Below are positions 35,603 through 47,893 of a stretch of 64,000 bases of DNA, in pieces. Location: positions 1,157,001 through 1,221,000 of the forward strand of contig WPIO01000082.1 in NCBI GenBank assembly GCA_009760855.2, read 5' to 3'. Each line of letters starts with the position of its first letter. The first letter of the stretch is position 1. The position numbers were made by a program, and so were the translations under genes. The DNA is from Cristatella mucedo. Taxonomy: Eukaryota; Bryozoa; Phylactolaemata; Cristatellidae. The notes under the pieces are model-generated. The model was not told the DNA's origin. It did not search any database and saw nothing but the letters and a program-made list of their open reading frames with translations.

Positions 35603-36134
35603 GTAATCCATATGCCCCTGAGGCATTGCAATGAATAATTATTTGTTTAGTGATCTGGCATTTGTTTTATAAAATCTATTCAACATCGCAGATCCAGCCG
35701 CATGGTCTGGTACACGATTGCTACTTTTAGTTCATAGCAAGAATTCGGTAAGCTGGCTGCTTTATCGAAATATATCCTCCGATGTCTTTTACTGCTGGTC
35801 AGAGCTGGGTGGGGTTGTCATGAAACTGTTTCGCATGTAATGCGCAACGACCCAGTAATTCCTGTAGGGGTAAGTTTCAATGGAGAGAAAATGGCAATGT
35901 TCTTGATAATTCACAATCTGTTATCTGTAGAGTTTTGACTCGTGGAATACCACATTTGTGTCCAACCTTAAGCTGACTGCCTTGCTTTGTTATTCACAAG
36001 GGGATTTTTCTTTTGGGAAATTGTATTATACCTTAAAAAACTCAGAGTGCACGCGCCGAGTGCTGACATGAAATTAACTAATATCAAATGCATTTGCACC
36101 TATATTCCTCTTACATGCTCTGCAGCAGGTATAT
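35603..36134. other. Start of FReD-B intron, nothing recognised
   Basis: Unassigned sequence after the candidate donor; no linker exon could be identified. Confidence 0.35.
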
Positions 36135-36400
36135 AGCCAATTAGTACCATTAGAGTGGTGAATTTAATCTGCCCCTTTACTCGAATCAAAGGCAATGGAG
36201 CGTGTATACAGCCAATGACTAGCGAAGTGGTGCATGCCGCATGCACTTCTAGTATGAGTAAAGGCTTCTGTAGCTGTATGTGGCTAATAAGGACTAGTAG
36301 AGTAGCGCATGCCACATACCCCATTAATATGAGTGAATGCACTGCAACCTGTATTCAGCCAATAAGGACTAGTAGAGTCTTCTCTAAAAGTTTCAGATGC
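36135..36400. repeat. Minisatellite, 72-75 bp unit
   Basis: Unit starts (AGCCAAT or GGCTAAT) fall at 36135, 36210, 36282 and 36357, giving periods of 75, 72 and 75. Shared internal words are ACTAGTAGAGT, GCATGCC and ATGAGT. Because the periods are multiples of three, long frames stay open on both strands (plus to 36466, minus 36100-36342). No transcript evidence. Confidence 0.75.
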
Positions 36401-36480
36401 CAGGGTATGCCACATGCCCTGACATCTAGAACTGCCAGGTCGGCAAGTGTTGTACTAGCTCCGTAGTGTTTCTATTGTAG

Positions 36481-36580
36481 GATAATAAAAATAATAATAA
36501 TAATAATAACAATATAGCACTTGATAAAGCACCCTCAGAGAACAAAATCTCTCTATAGGTGCTTTACATTTGCATTAGTC
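36481..36580 (-). mobile_element. LINE F1 tail only
   Basis: (AAT)n, GCACTTGATAAAGCACCCTCAGAGAAC and AAATCTCTCTATAGGTGCTTTACATTTGC, then unrelated sequence. A severely 5'-truncated insertion of about 100 bases, antisense in the FReD-B intron. Confidence 0.85.
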
Positions 36581-38154
36581 TCGCCGATTAAATAATCGAT
36601 CAGATTTGTGACTTTCGATAATTTACATTTATACTGTACACTTCTTTCGTAGAGGAGATCCTACATAGGCGTGCACACACGAGCAGGACTATAGCTGCTA
36701 TTATCGAAGAGGAAGAGGTGGCGGGTGTCAGTCCTCAAGGTACCCTATCAATGCTGACCTCGATTTCGTTGGCTTTTTTCTTGAATTACTTAGCACTCAC
36801 CTGGACTTCTCGCATTATAGTAATCCACTGCCAGTCAAGAGTCAATTTCTAAGCTGACCACACTCTTACATATCATATGAAAACCAGAGATAAAAAATGC
36901 ATAAATCTACTTCAGCGAAAGAGAAGACACAAAGACCGACGGTACGCTTTCAGTAGTAAGACTGCCAAGCTTTAGCAGGAGATAAGATTTTGCTTATTTA
37001 GTAGGCACATAGACAGTTTTATAACCTCCAGAACTTGGGAGTTGTGGAAACAAAATACTTCGGTTGACCTCGCCGGATTTTTAATTACTTGCAAACAATT
37101 ACTAGTTTTGACATTCCTCATTGATAATTTTAAAATCCAGTCCAATTTAAGCGCATCCATGACAGCCCCATATAGGCTTACACATCCAAGTGTGGGTTGG
37201 GTTTATTACGGAAGCAATTAAGTATGTTAGTAAATGCGTGTTCACATATAGGTATTCGAGCAAGCATCTCGCTTAAACATCCTAGAATATTGAAGTGTTA
37301 ATTAAACACCTCCAAATAACATGAGTTAATTTTACTAGTTGTAGCTGCCGGAGGTTGTGTGCAACGCGACTGTACATTTACAGACCGAGAAAGTCTATTG
37401 TCATGCGATGCGACAACTTTGAGGTAATAGATGTGATTTAAAGTAAGTTTTCAAACTTTTGAACCAAACTATGTGATTTGAGACAGAGATTCGTCACTGT
37501 AAGCTTTGTAAGTCATTAAGACTGCGATGGAGAATATTAATGCAAAAGCAACAGAAATTTGCAAGGAATAAGCTTTCGAAGAGATCTAACTGGCAGAAAA
37601 CTTGTACGGCGCATTAAAATTGCGACTTCGATGCTGCAAATCAGAGGCCAGCCCTCTTCGAACTAGGCCATTAAGGGAGGTCAAGAAGGCATACTAGGCA
37701 GGAAGAAACCATGCTTACTCCTCCCGGCCGGTGGTGGGCATCGCAGCTACGCCCACTTTATACTGCGAAACTCGCGAAGCGAAATCAAGCACATTAACAG
37801 TTAGTTTTCAGCTCAAAGCAAAAAGCGGCCAAAAGACGGCTCGTGTATCGACAGCTCGTAGGTTGGGATACTCCTAAGTCAAATTAACTCTGCATATATT
37901 ATAATTCTGCAGATATAATTATAACTCTGCAGCGAAGGTGAAGAAAGCCCCTGCAGCTCAATTAGGCGGGTTCCATCAATGAATAAGTAGGGGGCCGCTA
38001 GGCCTGACTGGAGACCTAGCTAGACCGGATCTCACCTAACGGCCGGAGTTTGTCTACCTCTACTCCAAGTGGCAGGTCAGAGGCAAAATATTTGGTCTAC
38101 ATTCAATTCAGAATATGTCAATGGCTCCTGAAGTTTTTCTAGAGTTTCTTTAGT
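36581..38154. other. FReD-B intron, nothing recognised
   Basis: Unassigned sequence of mixed composition; a GC-rich patch near 37720-37760 has no identifiable role. Confidence 0.35.
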
Positions 38155-41100
38155 TAATTATAACAATAATAATTCACTTGATAAAGCGCCCTCAGAGAAC
38201 TTAATCTCTCTCTCTCTAGGTGCTTTAAATTTGCTGTAAAGTGAAATGCAATTGAATGGTAAATAAAATAAGCTTGAAAAACAAACGAAATGAATAATAT
38301 GGTTAGGGGTGACATGCACAGGGTCAGCATGCAAATGTGGTTAGTGGCAGCATGCACAGTGTCAGCACGCATAAGCACATGAAGGACGAACCACAGGGAC
38401 CCGCTAAATGCTGTCCTAAATAGGTGTGTTTTTAAGTTCCCTTTAAATGTGGTCAGGTCAGGGGATGTTCTGACACAGGTCGGGAGGGAGTTCCAGGCTT
38501 TGGGAGCATACGAACTAAATGCACCGTATCCAAAGGATTTAAGGTGTGTACAAGGTATTTTTAGACTGTTGGATTCCGCAAAGCGGGTGGTACGATGCTT
38601 GGCCTGATGGAGGAGTATGTCGGAGAGATAGGCTGGAGCCATAGAATGAAGGGACATAAAAGTGAGCGACAAAACCTTGAAGTCAATCCGTTGCTTGACT
38701 GGTAGCCAGTGCAGGTCGGCGAGAAGTGGAGTAATGTGGCAACTGCAACGCTCACGACTGCCAAGCCTAGCTGCAGAGTTTTGCATCAGCTGTAAGCGTC
38801 TAATTGCACAGTCCGGTGTAACGGCAAGCAGAGAGTTACAGATGTCAAAACGGGATGTCACAGATGCATCGACCAACTTAGATTTTTTATCCCTCTCTAA
38901 ACAAACCTGAGTTTCATCAATCTTATGTTGCTGAACGTAAGCAGACTTGATTATACTGCTGATGTGGTCGTCTAAAGAAAGGTCACTTTGGAACGTGTGG
39001 TCTCGATGTCGTGCAGATTCGACTGGAGATATGACGGCAAAGTCCATTTTGAGCTTTAGCCTCTCCACTTTCTGAATCACACTTACCATAACTAGTTAGT
39101 TTGTTTAATCATCGTTCAATTTAAGACACTGTTCTGCTACTCATTTGCAGATGCCATCAATACCTACATGAAGGGAGTTGAGAGAATTCGATGGGATCTA
39201 GAGCTTGGAAGGAAAAAAGCAAAGAAACCACTGAATACCATCCGCATAGACGTGAAAGCTTAGATTGTGCTTGGCAATAACACCGGCAAAAGGAAGAGTG
39301 TAAACCCGTGTAAAGAATCAGACCAAGCACAAAACTCTGAAGTAACCCATATTTTAGAGGTACCTCAGGTAATCTTTGTCTTGTTAATCAATACTCTGGA
39401 ATCTCCCACTGAGATAGGGCCTGAACCATTGCAGAGCAGTTCTGGCAATGCACAGAAGAGATGGGAGGTGCTCAAGATTTAGTGGTTGATTGATAGCATC
39501 AAAAGCTGCCGAAAGATCAAGAAAAACATGCAGAGAAATTCTACCCGTGTCTGCATTCCCACGTAAGTCGTTGTACTCCAGAAGCAATGCTGACTCTGTG
39601 AGTTGCTAAGCTCTAAAGCCAGACTGGAACTTATTAGCCAGGTTTAAAGTTTCAATGTATGAGATCAGCTGGTCTACCACGACTCGTTCCACTGTCTTTG
39701 AAAGAAATGATAGAAGAGAGACTGTGTGACAGTTGCTAAACTTCTGTTGGTCTAGTGTAGCTTTCTTGAGTAGTGGCGTGACTTTAGCTATTTTGAAAGG
39801 TGCTGAGACATGACTTGAGGCAATTGTCATATTATTGATGTTAGTTATGCATGGCAGCAGCAGCTAAAGCAACGTATGAGCAGGACAGTCAGGAGGGTCC
39901 ACGGGACTAGTTTTCTGCTTTGATTGGGATATGAACTTCAGGACCATATCACTAGTGACCTGCTTGAATTTAGACATTAAGGTGCTGCAAGGATTCGAGG
40001 GACAGCATTCTATAAGGGGATGCTGAAATTGCAGGGATGGACTCATTGATATTGTCTATCTTTTTGACAAAGAAGCTAGAGAAGCAATCAACTTGATCAC
40101 CACAGGGATCACTAGGTAAAGAGATAACCTCGGGAGCGGTGCAAAAGACGGTTGATCGTCGTCATTACTATTTTTTGGACCGTGCATCTGTGATTCAACA
40201 ATATATTTTATAGCTACACTTGGCCTTTGCTAGGATAGATTGGTACGATCTCCAGTAGTCCTTGCATGTGTTATTCTATGGACAGTTAATCCTGATCTTG
40301 TTTATGCTTTTTCAAGCTTGGCTTAGTTGACCTAGTTGGTTCAATGCCTGTGGTAAACCATAGTTCGTGTGGGCCAGGGCACACAGTACGCTTAGTCAGA
40401 GGTGAAACCTCGTCTAGCATGTCAGAAACATTCGTGTTGTAGCAATCTACCAATGATGATAGATCGGAGGGGAGACTGTGAAGCAGACGTGAGGCAGTTA
40501 TTCACGTGCGGACAGCATCGATGTTAAGGGTCCTAATGTTTAGCGATTTACGGGCGATTTCAGGAGAGGAGAACGAGGGCTTGCATTGTAGACTCAGTGA
40601 GATCTGCATGTGGTCAGATAAGCAGGATTTGGTAATACATGGTGAAGACAAAGTGCAGTTCTATGAGAAAATTTGGTCGAGTTTGCGACCCTTGATATGA
40701 GTAGGGCCATGCTCATGAGCCACGAGAGACAATGAGTCGGTCAATGCACGAATATCAGTACTGAAGATGTGAGATAAGTTGTCAAAATGACCGTTGAAAT
40801 CCGCCATAACGAGGAAAAATCGATTTCTGGCACACATAATTCGAAATGAGATCGGAGAAATCTGAGATACAGGAGGATTTGCTACATGGTGGGCAATAGT
40901 CTACTTACTGCCATCATCGGTAGCTTATTTTCGGGTTAACTCAAGACAATCAATTCGCAAGACGGCTTCGAGGGTACTGCAAATAGCTTGAAGTCAAATG
41001 TCGAAGGCATGACTATAGCAAGTCCGCCTTCAGTTTTGATCGATATAGTGGTGTGAAAGACTGAGAAACCAGAGGGCTAGCTTATTTTAATGTCAGTCAG

Positions 41101-41240
41101 TTAATTGATTTAAGCCAAATTTCAGTCAAGGCAACCAGATCAAGACCATTTTCAGAAATAAGATTGCTTATTACCAGAGGTTTATATCAAATTGAGCGAG
41201 GATTCTAAAGACAGGCGTTGAGGTGGGCCACAGGAGTTAT
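38155..41240 (-). mobile_element. LINE F1, most complete copy (endonuclease, RT, C-terminus, 3' tail)
   Basis: Read on the minus strand, 41230-40500 gives APE-endonuclease remnants (DLVALTEIWLKS, FSDLISN, a decayed GDFN). 40470-40190 is a linker. 39830-39606 gives VTPLLKKATLDQQKFSNCHT, SFLSKTVERVVVDQLISYIE and KFQSGFRA. 39587-39384 gives DTGRISLHVFLDLSAAFDAI and ALQWFRPYLSGRF. The frame 39089-38154 is 311 codons long and covers DLHWLPVKQRIDFKVLSLTF, LKSFGYGAFSSYAPKAWNSL and LFRTAFSGSLWF. The YADD block between is lost or decayed. The 3' UTR and stem-loop end at 38185. This is an EN-RT LINE of the CR1/L2/Jockey group, inactive but the youngest-looking copy here. Confidence 0.92.
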
Positions 41241-41544
41241 AACAGGGCTGATTCAATCAAGTTAGTGAGATTTACAGTGAGGCTTGTGTGGTAGCATGCT
41301 GAGCCATCCGAGGCAGTGCTGGGAATACCAAATGAGGGGGTACTCGCTCGCAGGTATCAGCCAAATGAGTTGTGTCTAAACTGCCTGCCCAGCCATAGCC
41401 GCGGCTTCAGGGTGCTTTCCTTTTGTTAGATGACGAAGCGATAATAGGTGAGCAGGATCGTAACTAACATGCTGGTTAATAGCCGCCGGCTGAGCTAACG
41501 CTGCAATCGGTGTAGGAGACCTAGCGGCCCGAAGCGATAAAACA

Positions 41545-41690
41545 ACACATTCAAAAATTAATTCATTTGTAAAGCGTCCCAAGAGAATTTAATTTATACT
41601 CAGGTGGTTCACACATTCCACGGAGGTCGAGCCCACGACCTTGGTCAGGCGTCTATTGGGGCGAGCACCTAAACCAGTCGGCCAAATCAG
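41545..41690 (-). mobile_element. tRNA-derived SINE with F1-like tail, copy 1
   Basis: Reverse strand: box A side TGGCCGACTGGTTTAGGTGC, box B side GGTCGTGGGCTCGACCTCCG, then a tail with GAGTATAAATTAAATTCTCT, TGGGACGCTTTACAAATGAA. The tail matches the F1 terminus (AAAGAGATTGAGTTCTCT, GGGCGCTTTATCAAGTGC) in order and spacing. Confidence 0.75.
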
Positions 41691-42845
41691 TGTGGCAGCG
41701 TTTAGGTGACCATCGGCACGTAATTTCGTACGCACTACGGTAAAGCAAAAGTCAGATTAGCTTCATACATGTTTCCTATTCACTGTTTGTAATGTACCTT
41801 GAAAAAGAAACAGTTATTTTTGTTTCCTCTACACGTGGTTTTGACATTTTACTACGAGTATCACTCCTACGATCTTTCTAAGATTATGTTGAAGTGAGGT
41901 GGGCATAAAGTCATTACGTACCCGGGGTAATTAAAACTACATAACATTTCAAACCTCATAAAATAAAATTCAAAACTTGATAGGGGTATTTAAATAAATA
42001 TGGTAAATAATCAAGGAACTACACAGTACTGTTCATCACTTAAAAAATTTAAAATTTTAAAAAGGCCATTAAATAAAATTGGCAATATTAGTGTGACCTT
42101 TATAAAGTAAATGGTTAAAGATCACGATTCCCACTTTTAAACTATAGAATTGATAGTTTGCGTTTATTTGCAAAAAGCTGTTTTATCTTAGAGATAATAA
42201 ATATATCTATTTACAAGATAATCATATTTATGTTAACGCCTCCAATATTTTCTATATTGTCAATCCTCTATACATACATATATTGCCTTGCATACATATA
42301 TTCTATATCTAGGATGCAAGTGCTACAAGATCGTTTAAGATAATGAACTTCAAGCTGCATTATTTTAGAACGAACTTCAAATTTTAAACTTTACATCCTT
42401 GTTGTACAGAGCTGTTCCTTTTCTCGGCAGACAACTACTGCTAAAAACATGTACTTAAATCTTCCTATTTAGTGCAGGCATATTGATACTACAACTTGAA
42501 CCTTGTAATTGCAGCATCTACTATCTGCCTTAAATAGTCAATAGCATGCTGACCTCTAACATTAATTGCAGTGCAGCCTTTCTCCGGTGTGCTCGGCGAT
42601 ACCTCAGAGCAGAGTAGTTTATTCAGGTAAGTAAATGCGGTACGAGATTGCAGCAATGTTTGAGATCGATCGTTGGTTACTCAAATATGTTAAAAAGGCG
42701 GTTTATTGACAGCTGATATTTTAATCTATTAGCTATATAGCTTTCTTCTCTAATAAGTAAAAATATTATACGTGAACATGCAAATCCAGTACTCAGAGTC
42801 CTGGTGTAGACGTAAGTCTCTCTGTCCTAAAATAGTAATGAAAAT
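41691..42845. other. FReD-B intron, AT-rich, nothing recognised
   Basis: Very AT-rich unassigned sequence between two SINEs. Confidence 0.4.
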
Positions 42846-42992
42846 AATAAAAAAATAACTCATTGGTGTAGCGTCCCAAGAGAACTTAATCTCTATTCAG
42901 GAGCTTCACCTATGCATCGGGGCTTAAGCCCGCGACCTCTGCGAGACTATGGTCGAGGCGAGCACCTTAACCGCTGGACCAAACCAGCTCGG
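42846..42992 (-). mobile_element. tRNA-derived SINE with F1-like tail, copy 2
   Basis: Reverse strand: GCCGAGCTGGTTTGGTCC, AGCGGTTAAGGTGCTCGCC (box A), GAGGTCGCGGGCTTAAGCCC (box B), then CTGAATAGAGATTAAGTTCT, CTTGGGACGCTACACCAATG and an A/T-rich end. The head is tRNA-like over about 80 bases; the tail copies the F1 stem-loop. It abuts the 3' end of an F1 copy at 42993. Confidence 0.85.
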
Positions 42993-44915
42993 CATAATAG
43001 TAATATGGAGCACCACATAACTTAATATCTGTCTAGACACTTTAAACAGGCTCAAAATGAGGCTACCACATGTGGTTAGTGGAAGCATATACAGAGTCCA
43101 CATGTATAAGATGCTCAGTGGTATTATGCACAGCTTAAGCATGCATAAGCGAATACAGGACAAATTAACGAGAACTAATCATATGCTATTAGCAAATGGT
43201 GCATTGTAGCTTTTTTTTAAATGTCGTCAAGTCTTGACCTCAGCCAATGGTGAGTTCCCGGCTTTTGGGGGTATACAAATCAAGCCATTGAATTTCCAAT
43301 AATTTTTAGGTTTCAACGAGGCACGGCAAAAGAATTTATGTCAGAAGAGCAATTAGTTAGTATGATCCCTAGTCTGATTGGGATTAGGGAGTGGATGTGA
43401 TAGTCTGGCTGAAGCATGGAATGAAGAGACTTAAAAGCGAGTGACACAATCTTGAAGCCGATACATACTCCATTGGGAGCAAGTGCAAGTAATGAGAAAT
43501 TGTGTGATGCTATGCTCCTAACAGGCATGCCTGGAACAGTGATTCATGTCGACTGCAAGTGCCTGATTGTACATGCAAGAGGACCTACAAGCATTGAGTT
43601 GAAGAATTAGCAGTGGGATGTCAGAAATGCAGGGACCAGCTGGGATGTAGTGTCCCTGTCTAAGCAGGATTGCATTTTTGCAATGTTGCACAGCTGAAAG
43701 TGAGGAGGTCATGCGTTCCTCTAGTAAAAGGGCGTTTTGGGAAGAATATTCAAATTGTGTGCAGATGCTACATGAGCTATGCTAACAGAGCCTACTTTGA
43801 GCTTTAAAGTTAGCAATTTATCAATCACACTAGATCTTCCTATAACTCACAAGTTGGTTTCCTGGTCTTTCAATTTGAGACAGTGTGCTGCTACCTAAGT
43901 GGGGATGTCAGCAGTACAAGCAATAAGACGGTTGAGAGAGTTTGACGTGCTGGGCGGGTGGAAGGAATCAAAGCACAGGCACAGCTATGTGTCGTCTGCA
44001 TAAAAGTAAAGGCCTATATTGTACTTGGGATCACATTGAAAAGAGAAAGAGTATAAATTTGTAAACAAGAATCTGACCAAGAAAAGAGACATAGTGCTAA
44101 ACTGTACTTTAGTGGTTCGTCGGATGATTCTCGCTCGGTGATGTCACTCTGCAGTCCTCCATTGAGATTAGACCTAAACAATTGTAGTGCTGTGTCAGTG
44201 ATACGCAGGCAAGATCAGAAGCACTCAAGAAGGTCTTGGTGATCAATAGTATCAAGTGCTGCAGAAATATCAACCAAAACCAGCAAAGAGAGATCAGTAA
44301 AGTCTTCATTCTTTATTAAATCGTTATTAAATCGAAGTAGGATGACTCTGGAAAGTGATTAATTCTAATTTTAGACTGTAATTTTCTTGCTATGCTTGAA
44401 GTAGGAATGAATGTTTAGTGAGACTGGCAGTATGGATTACAGCTTCTTCGATAAGAACAGTAATAGTAATACTGGAAGAGAAAGTCGCTCACTGTCTCTC
44501 AACCATGTGCAGCTTTCTTAATTAGTGGCATAACAACAGAATTTGTGGAAGCCGAAGGTACCTGAGGCTAAAGGCATATTTATGCACGGCTCAAGCAGGT
44601 TTATGCACTGAAAAAGCAGGGGTGGGAAAATAGTGTCTATATGGCTAGGAGTCTTCTTTGTATGGGGGTGAATTTCAAGATGAGTAACAAGATAAAAATT
44701 ACAGTTGAGAAGCTGAGAGAAATTGGGGAGAAAAATCCTGCATAGAAGTAACCGATGACGCGCTTACCGTAGTTAGTAACTCTATGATCTATGTCTGTAT
44801 TTCTGATAAAGAATCGTGGAAGTGAGCTGTTAAAAAAGCATTTGAAAAAAAAAGAACTGAGCGTCCCCTGACAGGCATACGACAACTGCTGTAGATCATG
44901 CCGATTTATCCAAAT
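42993..44915 (-). mobile_element. LINE F1, RT to 3' end, long decayed copy
   Basis: Minus strand from the tail (CACATAACTTAATATCTGTCTAGACAC) through the 3' UTR, C-terminal segment (43313-43528: FKIVSLAFKSLHSM), RT (44109-44309: ISLCWFWLIFLQHLILLITK, degraded AAFDTI region) and upstream linker to 44915. Its 5' end is directly followed by the (AAT)n tail of the next F1. Confidence 0.8.
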
Positions 44916-45246
44916 AATAATAATAATAACAATGCACTTGCTAAAAGGCCCTCAGAGAACTCAATCTCTCTCTAGGCGCTTTACATTTGCTGCAAAGGGA
45001 AATGTAATTGAATGATGAGTAATACCATGCTTGATAAACAACGTGCATACCATGGTTATGGGCTACATGCACAGGGTCAGCAGGCAGTAGTGGTTAGTGG
45101 CAGCATGCACAGTGTCAGCATGCATAAGCACATGAAGGACGAATCACGGGGACCCACTATATGCTTTCCTAAATGGGTGAGTTTTTAAGTTCTTTTTAAA
45201 TGTGATCAAGTTAGGGGATGTTCTGACGCAAGTCGGGAGGAAGTAT
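44916..45246 (-). mobile_element. LINE F1 3' end, 5' truncated at repeat R
   Basis: (AAT)n, GCACTTGCTAAAAGGCCCTC, AGAGAACTCAATCTCTCTCT, then the 3' UTR and first part of the C-terminal coding region. It ends at GTCGGGAGGAAGT where repeat R begins. Confidence 0.88.
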
Positions 45247-45720
45247 CAAATGATCTATATATGGCTTCAAGATATAGTAAAGAGGTTTCTTATCATCGTC
45301 TGCAAAGATATCGTCTAAAAGAGGCACAATCTTCGAGATTACTTCTACTCCTATTATGTATGAATAAATTGAAGAATTTGTCTTTTACAATTAAAACAAG
45401 ATCAATCTAAAAGCAGCGTAGGATTTGGGTACTGTAGGAGCAGCTACTACCGCGAAGATATTGCATGGCGCCACTACTTTGGCTACGATGGTTTACGCGG
45501 TATGAGTAACTGCAATGCGCCAAGGATAAATAGCCACTCATTCCTGCGGCGAGCGCTTTGAAACCGTCCTAGCCTGGATGCCTCGCCTGCACAATCGTTA
45601 TTGACATTCGACATTATTTTCCGACTCCTGATGAAAGCTTCCGTTAAAGCCATGTTTAATGAACCAACGTGCATCCGGCTCATAAATACCACATAAGGTT
45701 ACGAAGATGAAGCGAGTCCT
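45247..45720. repeat. Two-copy repeat R, copy 2
   Basis: Aligns by eye with 3082-3577 over its whole length and enters the same internal F1 position at its end. No coding motif recognised. Confidence 0.65.
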
Positions 45721-46060
45721 GACGAAATTTGTCTGCCTGCCAGTTAGGATGCCACAATTGTATGAACAACTTGGAAGCGATATCCCAGTCAAAGCAGGAT
45801 CAAATATTTGCCCCGTTTTGTCCTCAAAGTACCTGGCTTGACTGAGGAGCTTATGCAGGCGTTTAGTGAAAGGTAACTTTGGAAGAGATCACCTGGAGTT
45901 CGTGTAGACACTACATGTGGCATTGTGGCCGAGCCCATTTTCAAGGTTCAATTTCCCAATTTCCTAGTAATACCAGGCTATCTCACAACTCATACGCTGG
46001 TTTTTCATCATTCAATTTGAGAAAGCTTGCGTCCACCTGAAAGCATATATCAGCAAGACA
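45721..46060 (-). mobile_element. LINE F1 fragment fused to repeat R
   Basis: Minus-strand F1 region upstream of the C-terminal segment (GCCTGCCAGTTAGGATGCC, TTTAGTGAAAGGTAACTTTGG, TTCGTGTAGACACTACAT), same junction as at 3578. Confidence 0.65.
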
Positions 46061-46955
46061 TGCACGCTTTATGTGGCTCAACTGTCAAGCAATGCCAACG
46101 GGAGCCATAAGTTATGAGAAGAGTCACTATCCAAAAAAAGCTATTGGTATCGATTTATAATTTAATGTCTAACCCCTAAGAGACCGCTTTGTGGTGAGGC
46201 TCTCAGATGCATACAATTTTGACTACAAAGGTAGCTTTGGTTTTGCTATTTTTAACTCCATTTAAGTGATACACAGATAAGTAAAAAAATTCTTTCTTGG
46301 CGTTTTGCTGGGTCTAGTCAGAACATACTGAATTGACGAACGCATTCTAGGGCACTTTGGGACGGCAATAGCAATCTGGCAAAAGCAATTTACAGCACGG
46401 ATTCTTCCAAAGCTTTTAAATATATGTCATATGTATAGTACCATAAGAGAATCATATCTCTATCAAATTGCCTTCTAAATTGCTGCAAGGAAAGTCAAAA
46501 CTGAGGAAAAATGATTTGAGAAACAAAATTCTCAAAATTATACAAGAGCACTCAAGTATGATACTTAAAAAATACCATGACAAAAAGCACGGCAGGAGAT
46601 ATCATAACTAGGTCGTTAGCCTCTGTTTATTTTTCAGCAAGTTTCTATAGGCCTTTAATCGGGCCACTACTCAAGAAAGTAACACTAGACCGAGAAATCT
46701 TGACCAACCTTTACCCAGAATCTCGTCTACCGTTCCCGTCAAAGCCACCGGAGGTCATCGTGGCAGACCTACTGAACTCTTATATTGAAACTTTAAACCT
46801 TGCTAATAAGTTTTAGTCTAGTCTTAGAGCATATCATTCTACAGAGTCAGCATTGCTTTGCATGTTAACGACATAATTAGGAATGTTGACTTTGGTAGAG
46901 CACCTCGGCTAGTTTTCATCTATCTCTCGGTAGCTTTTGATATTATCAATCACAC

Positions 46956-47236
46956 GTCCACAATTCCTATGCAACGACAACTACTCTAGCTCTGCCGAGA
47001 CACATTCTTTCCAGCAGTCCAGAGCTGCTAGTTTCATGCTACTCACTACCTCAACTGCTCTCCTGACTTTGCTGTGCTTCTCATTTTCTCTTGTTGCGTG
47101 AATTGAAGTATTTTGGCTACCAAATGCGTACATAGGGCCGCTTAGGCTGTGAGTGAACTATAAAAACTCTCGCGCTTAACCCAGCACAGTCTTTGTGGCT
47201 TTGAGGAGTTACAAATGGATATATACATATATACAC
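46956..47236 (+). mobile_element. LINE F2 3' end nested in F1
   Basis: CCACAATTCCTATGCAACGAC through GGGCCGCTTAGGCTGTGAGTG and GAGGAGTTACAAATGGATATATACAT is the F2 3' UTR. It splits the F1 sequence GATATTATCAATCAC / ATAGATCACCTAATCTTTCTTGAGCG, with a likely short target duplication around ATCAATCAC/ATAGATCAC. Confidence 0.8.
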
Positions 47237-47893
47237 ATAGATCACCTAATCTTTCTTGAGCGCCTCTCACATCACCTGGGAATCACTGGCCCTGCACTTC
47301 AATGGTTCAGGTCCTATGTCAGTGGAAGACCCCAGAGCTGATGTAAATGGAAAAAGATCATCAAAGGAAACAATAAAGTATGGTGTAGCTCAGGGCTCTT
47401 TGCTTGGGCCGGTTCTTTTCGAAGCTTTAACTTTCTCTCTTTCCCATGTGATTTCCAGGTACAAATTGCGTTTTCACTCCTATGCAGAGGACACTCTATA
47501 GTACCTTTGCTTTGGTCGCTCTCAGCTTTCTTGTACGTCGAATTTTCTCCTCCCTTTTGCTGCATATTTTGCCGACATTCTTGCATGAATGACAGCAAAC
47601 TTTCTTAAATTAAATCACGCCAAAACCAACTTACTCGTTGGTGGAATAGCATGTGTGAGAAAGAAACCGAGAAGATTATCGCTCAAAATTTGCGCCGATA
47701 GCTTATCTACCGTTGCATCTGCAGCTAATCGAGATGCCACGTTCCAAAGTGACATTTCACTAGATGAACACATTAGCTTCACATTCACGTCTGACCGCTT
47801 TCAGCTGCAAAACATTGGTAAAATGTTGGCCTAGTTGGACAGAGATACTACATCCAAATTAGTTCATGCATTTGTAGCATCATGTCTCTTTAA

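Noticed and set aside
38662-38910. Plus-strand frame of 82 codons
   Set aside because: It is antisense to the LINE F1 C-terminal frame.
42910-42990. A true tRNA gene on the minus strand
   Set aside because: The tRNA-like head is followed by an F1-like tail, so it is a SINE; acceptor-stem pairing is not evident.
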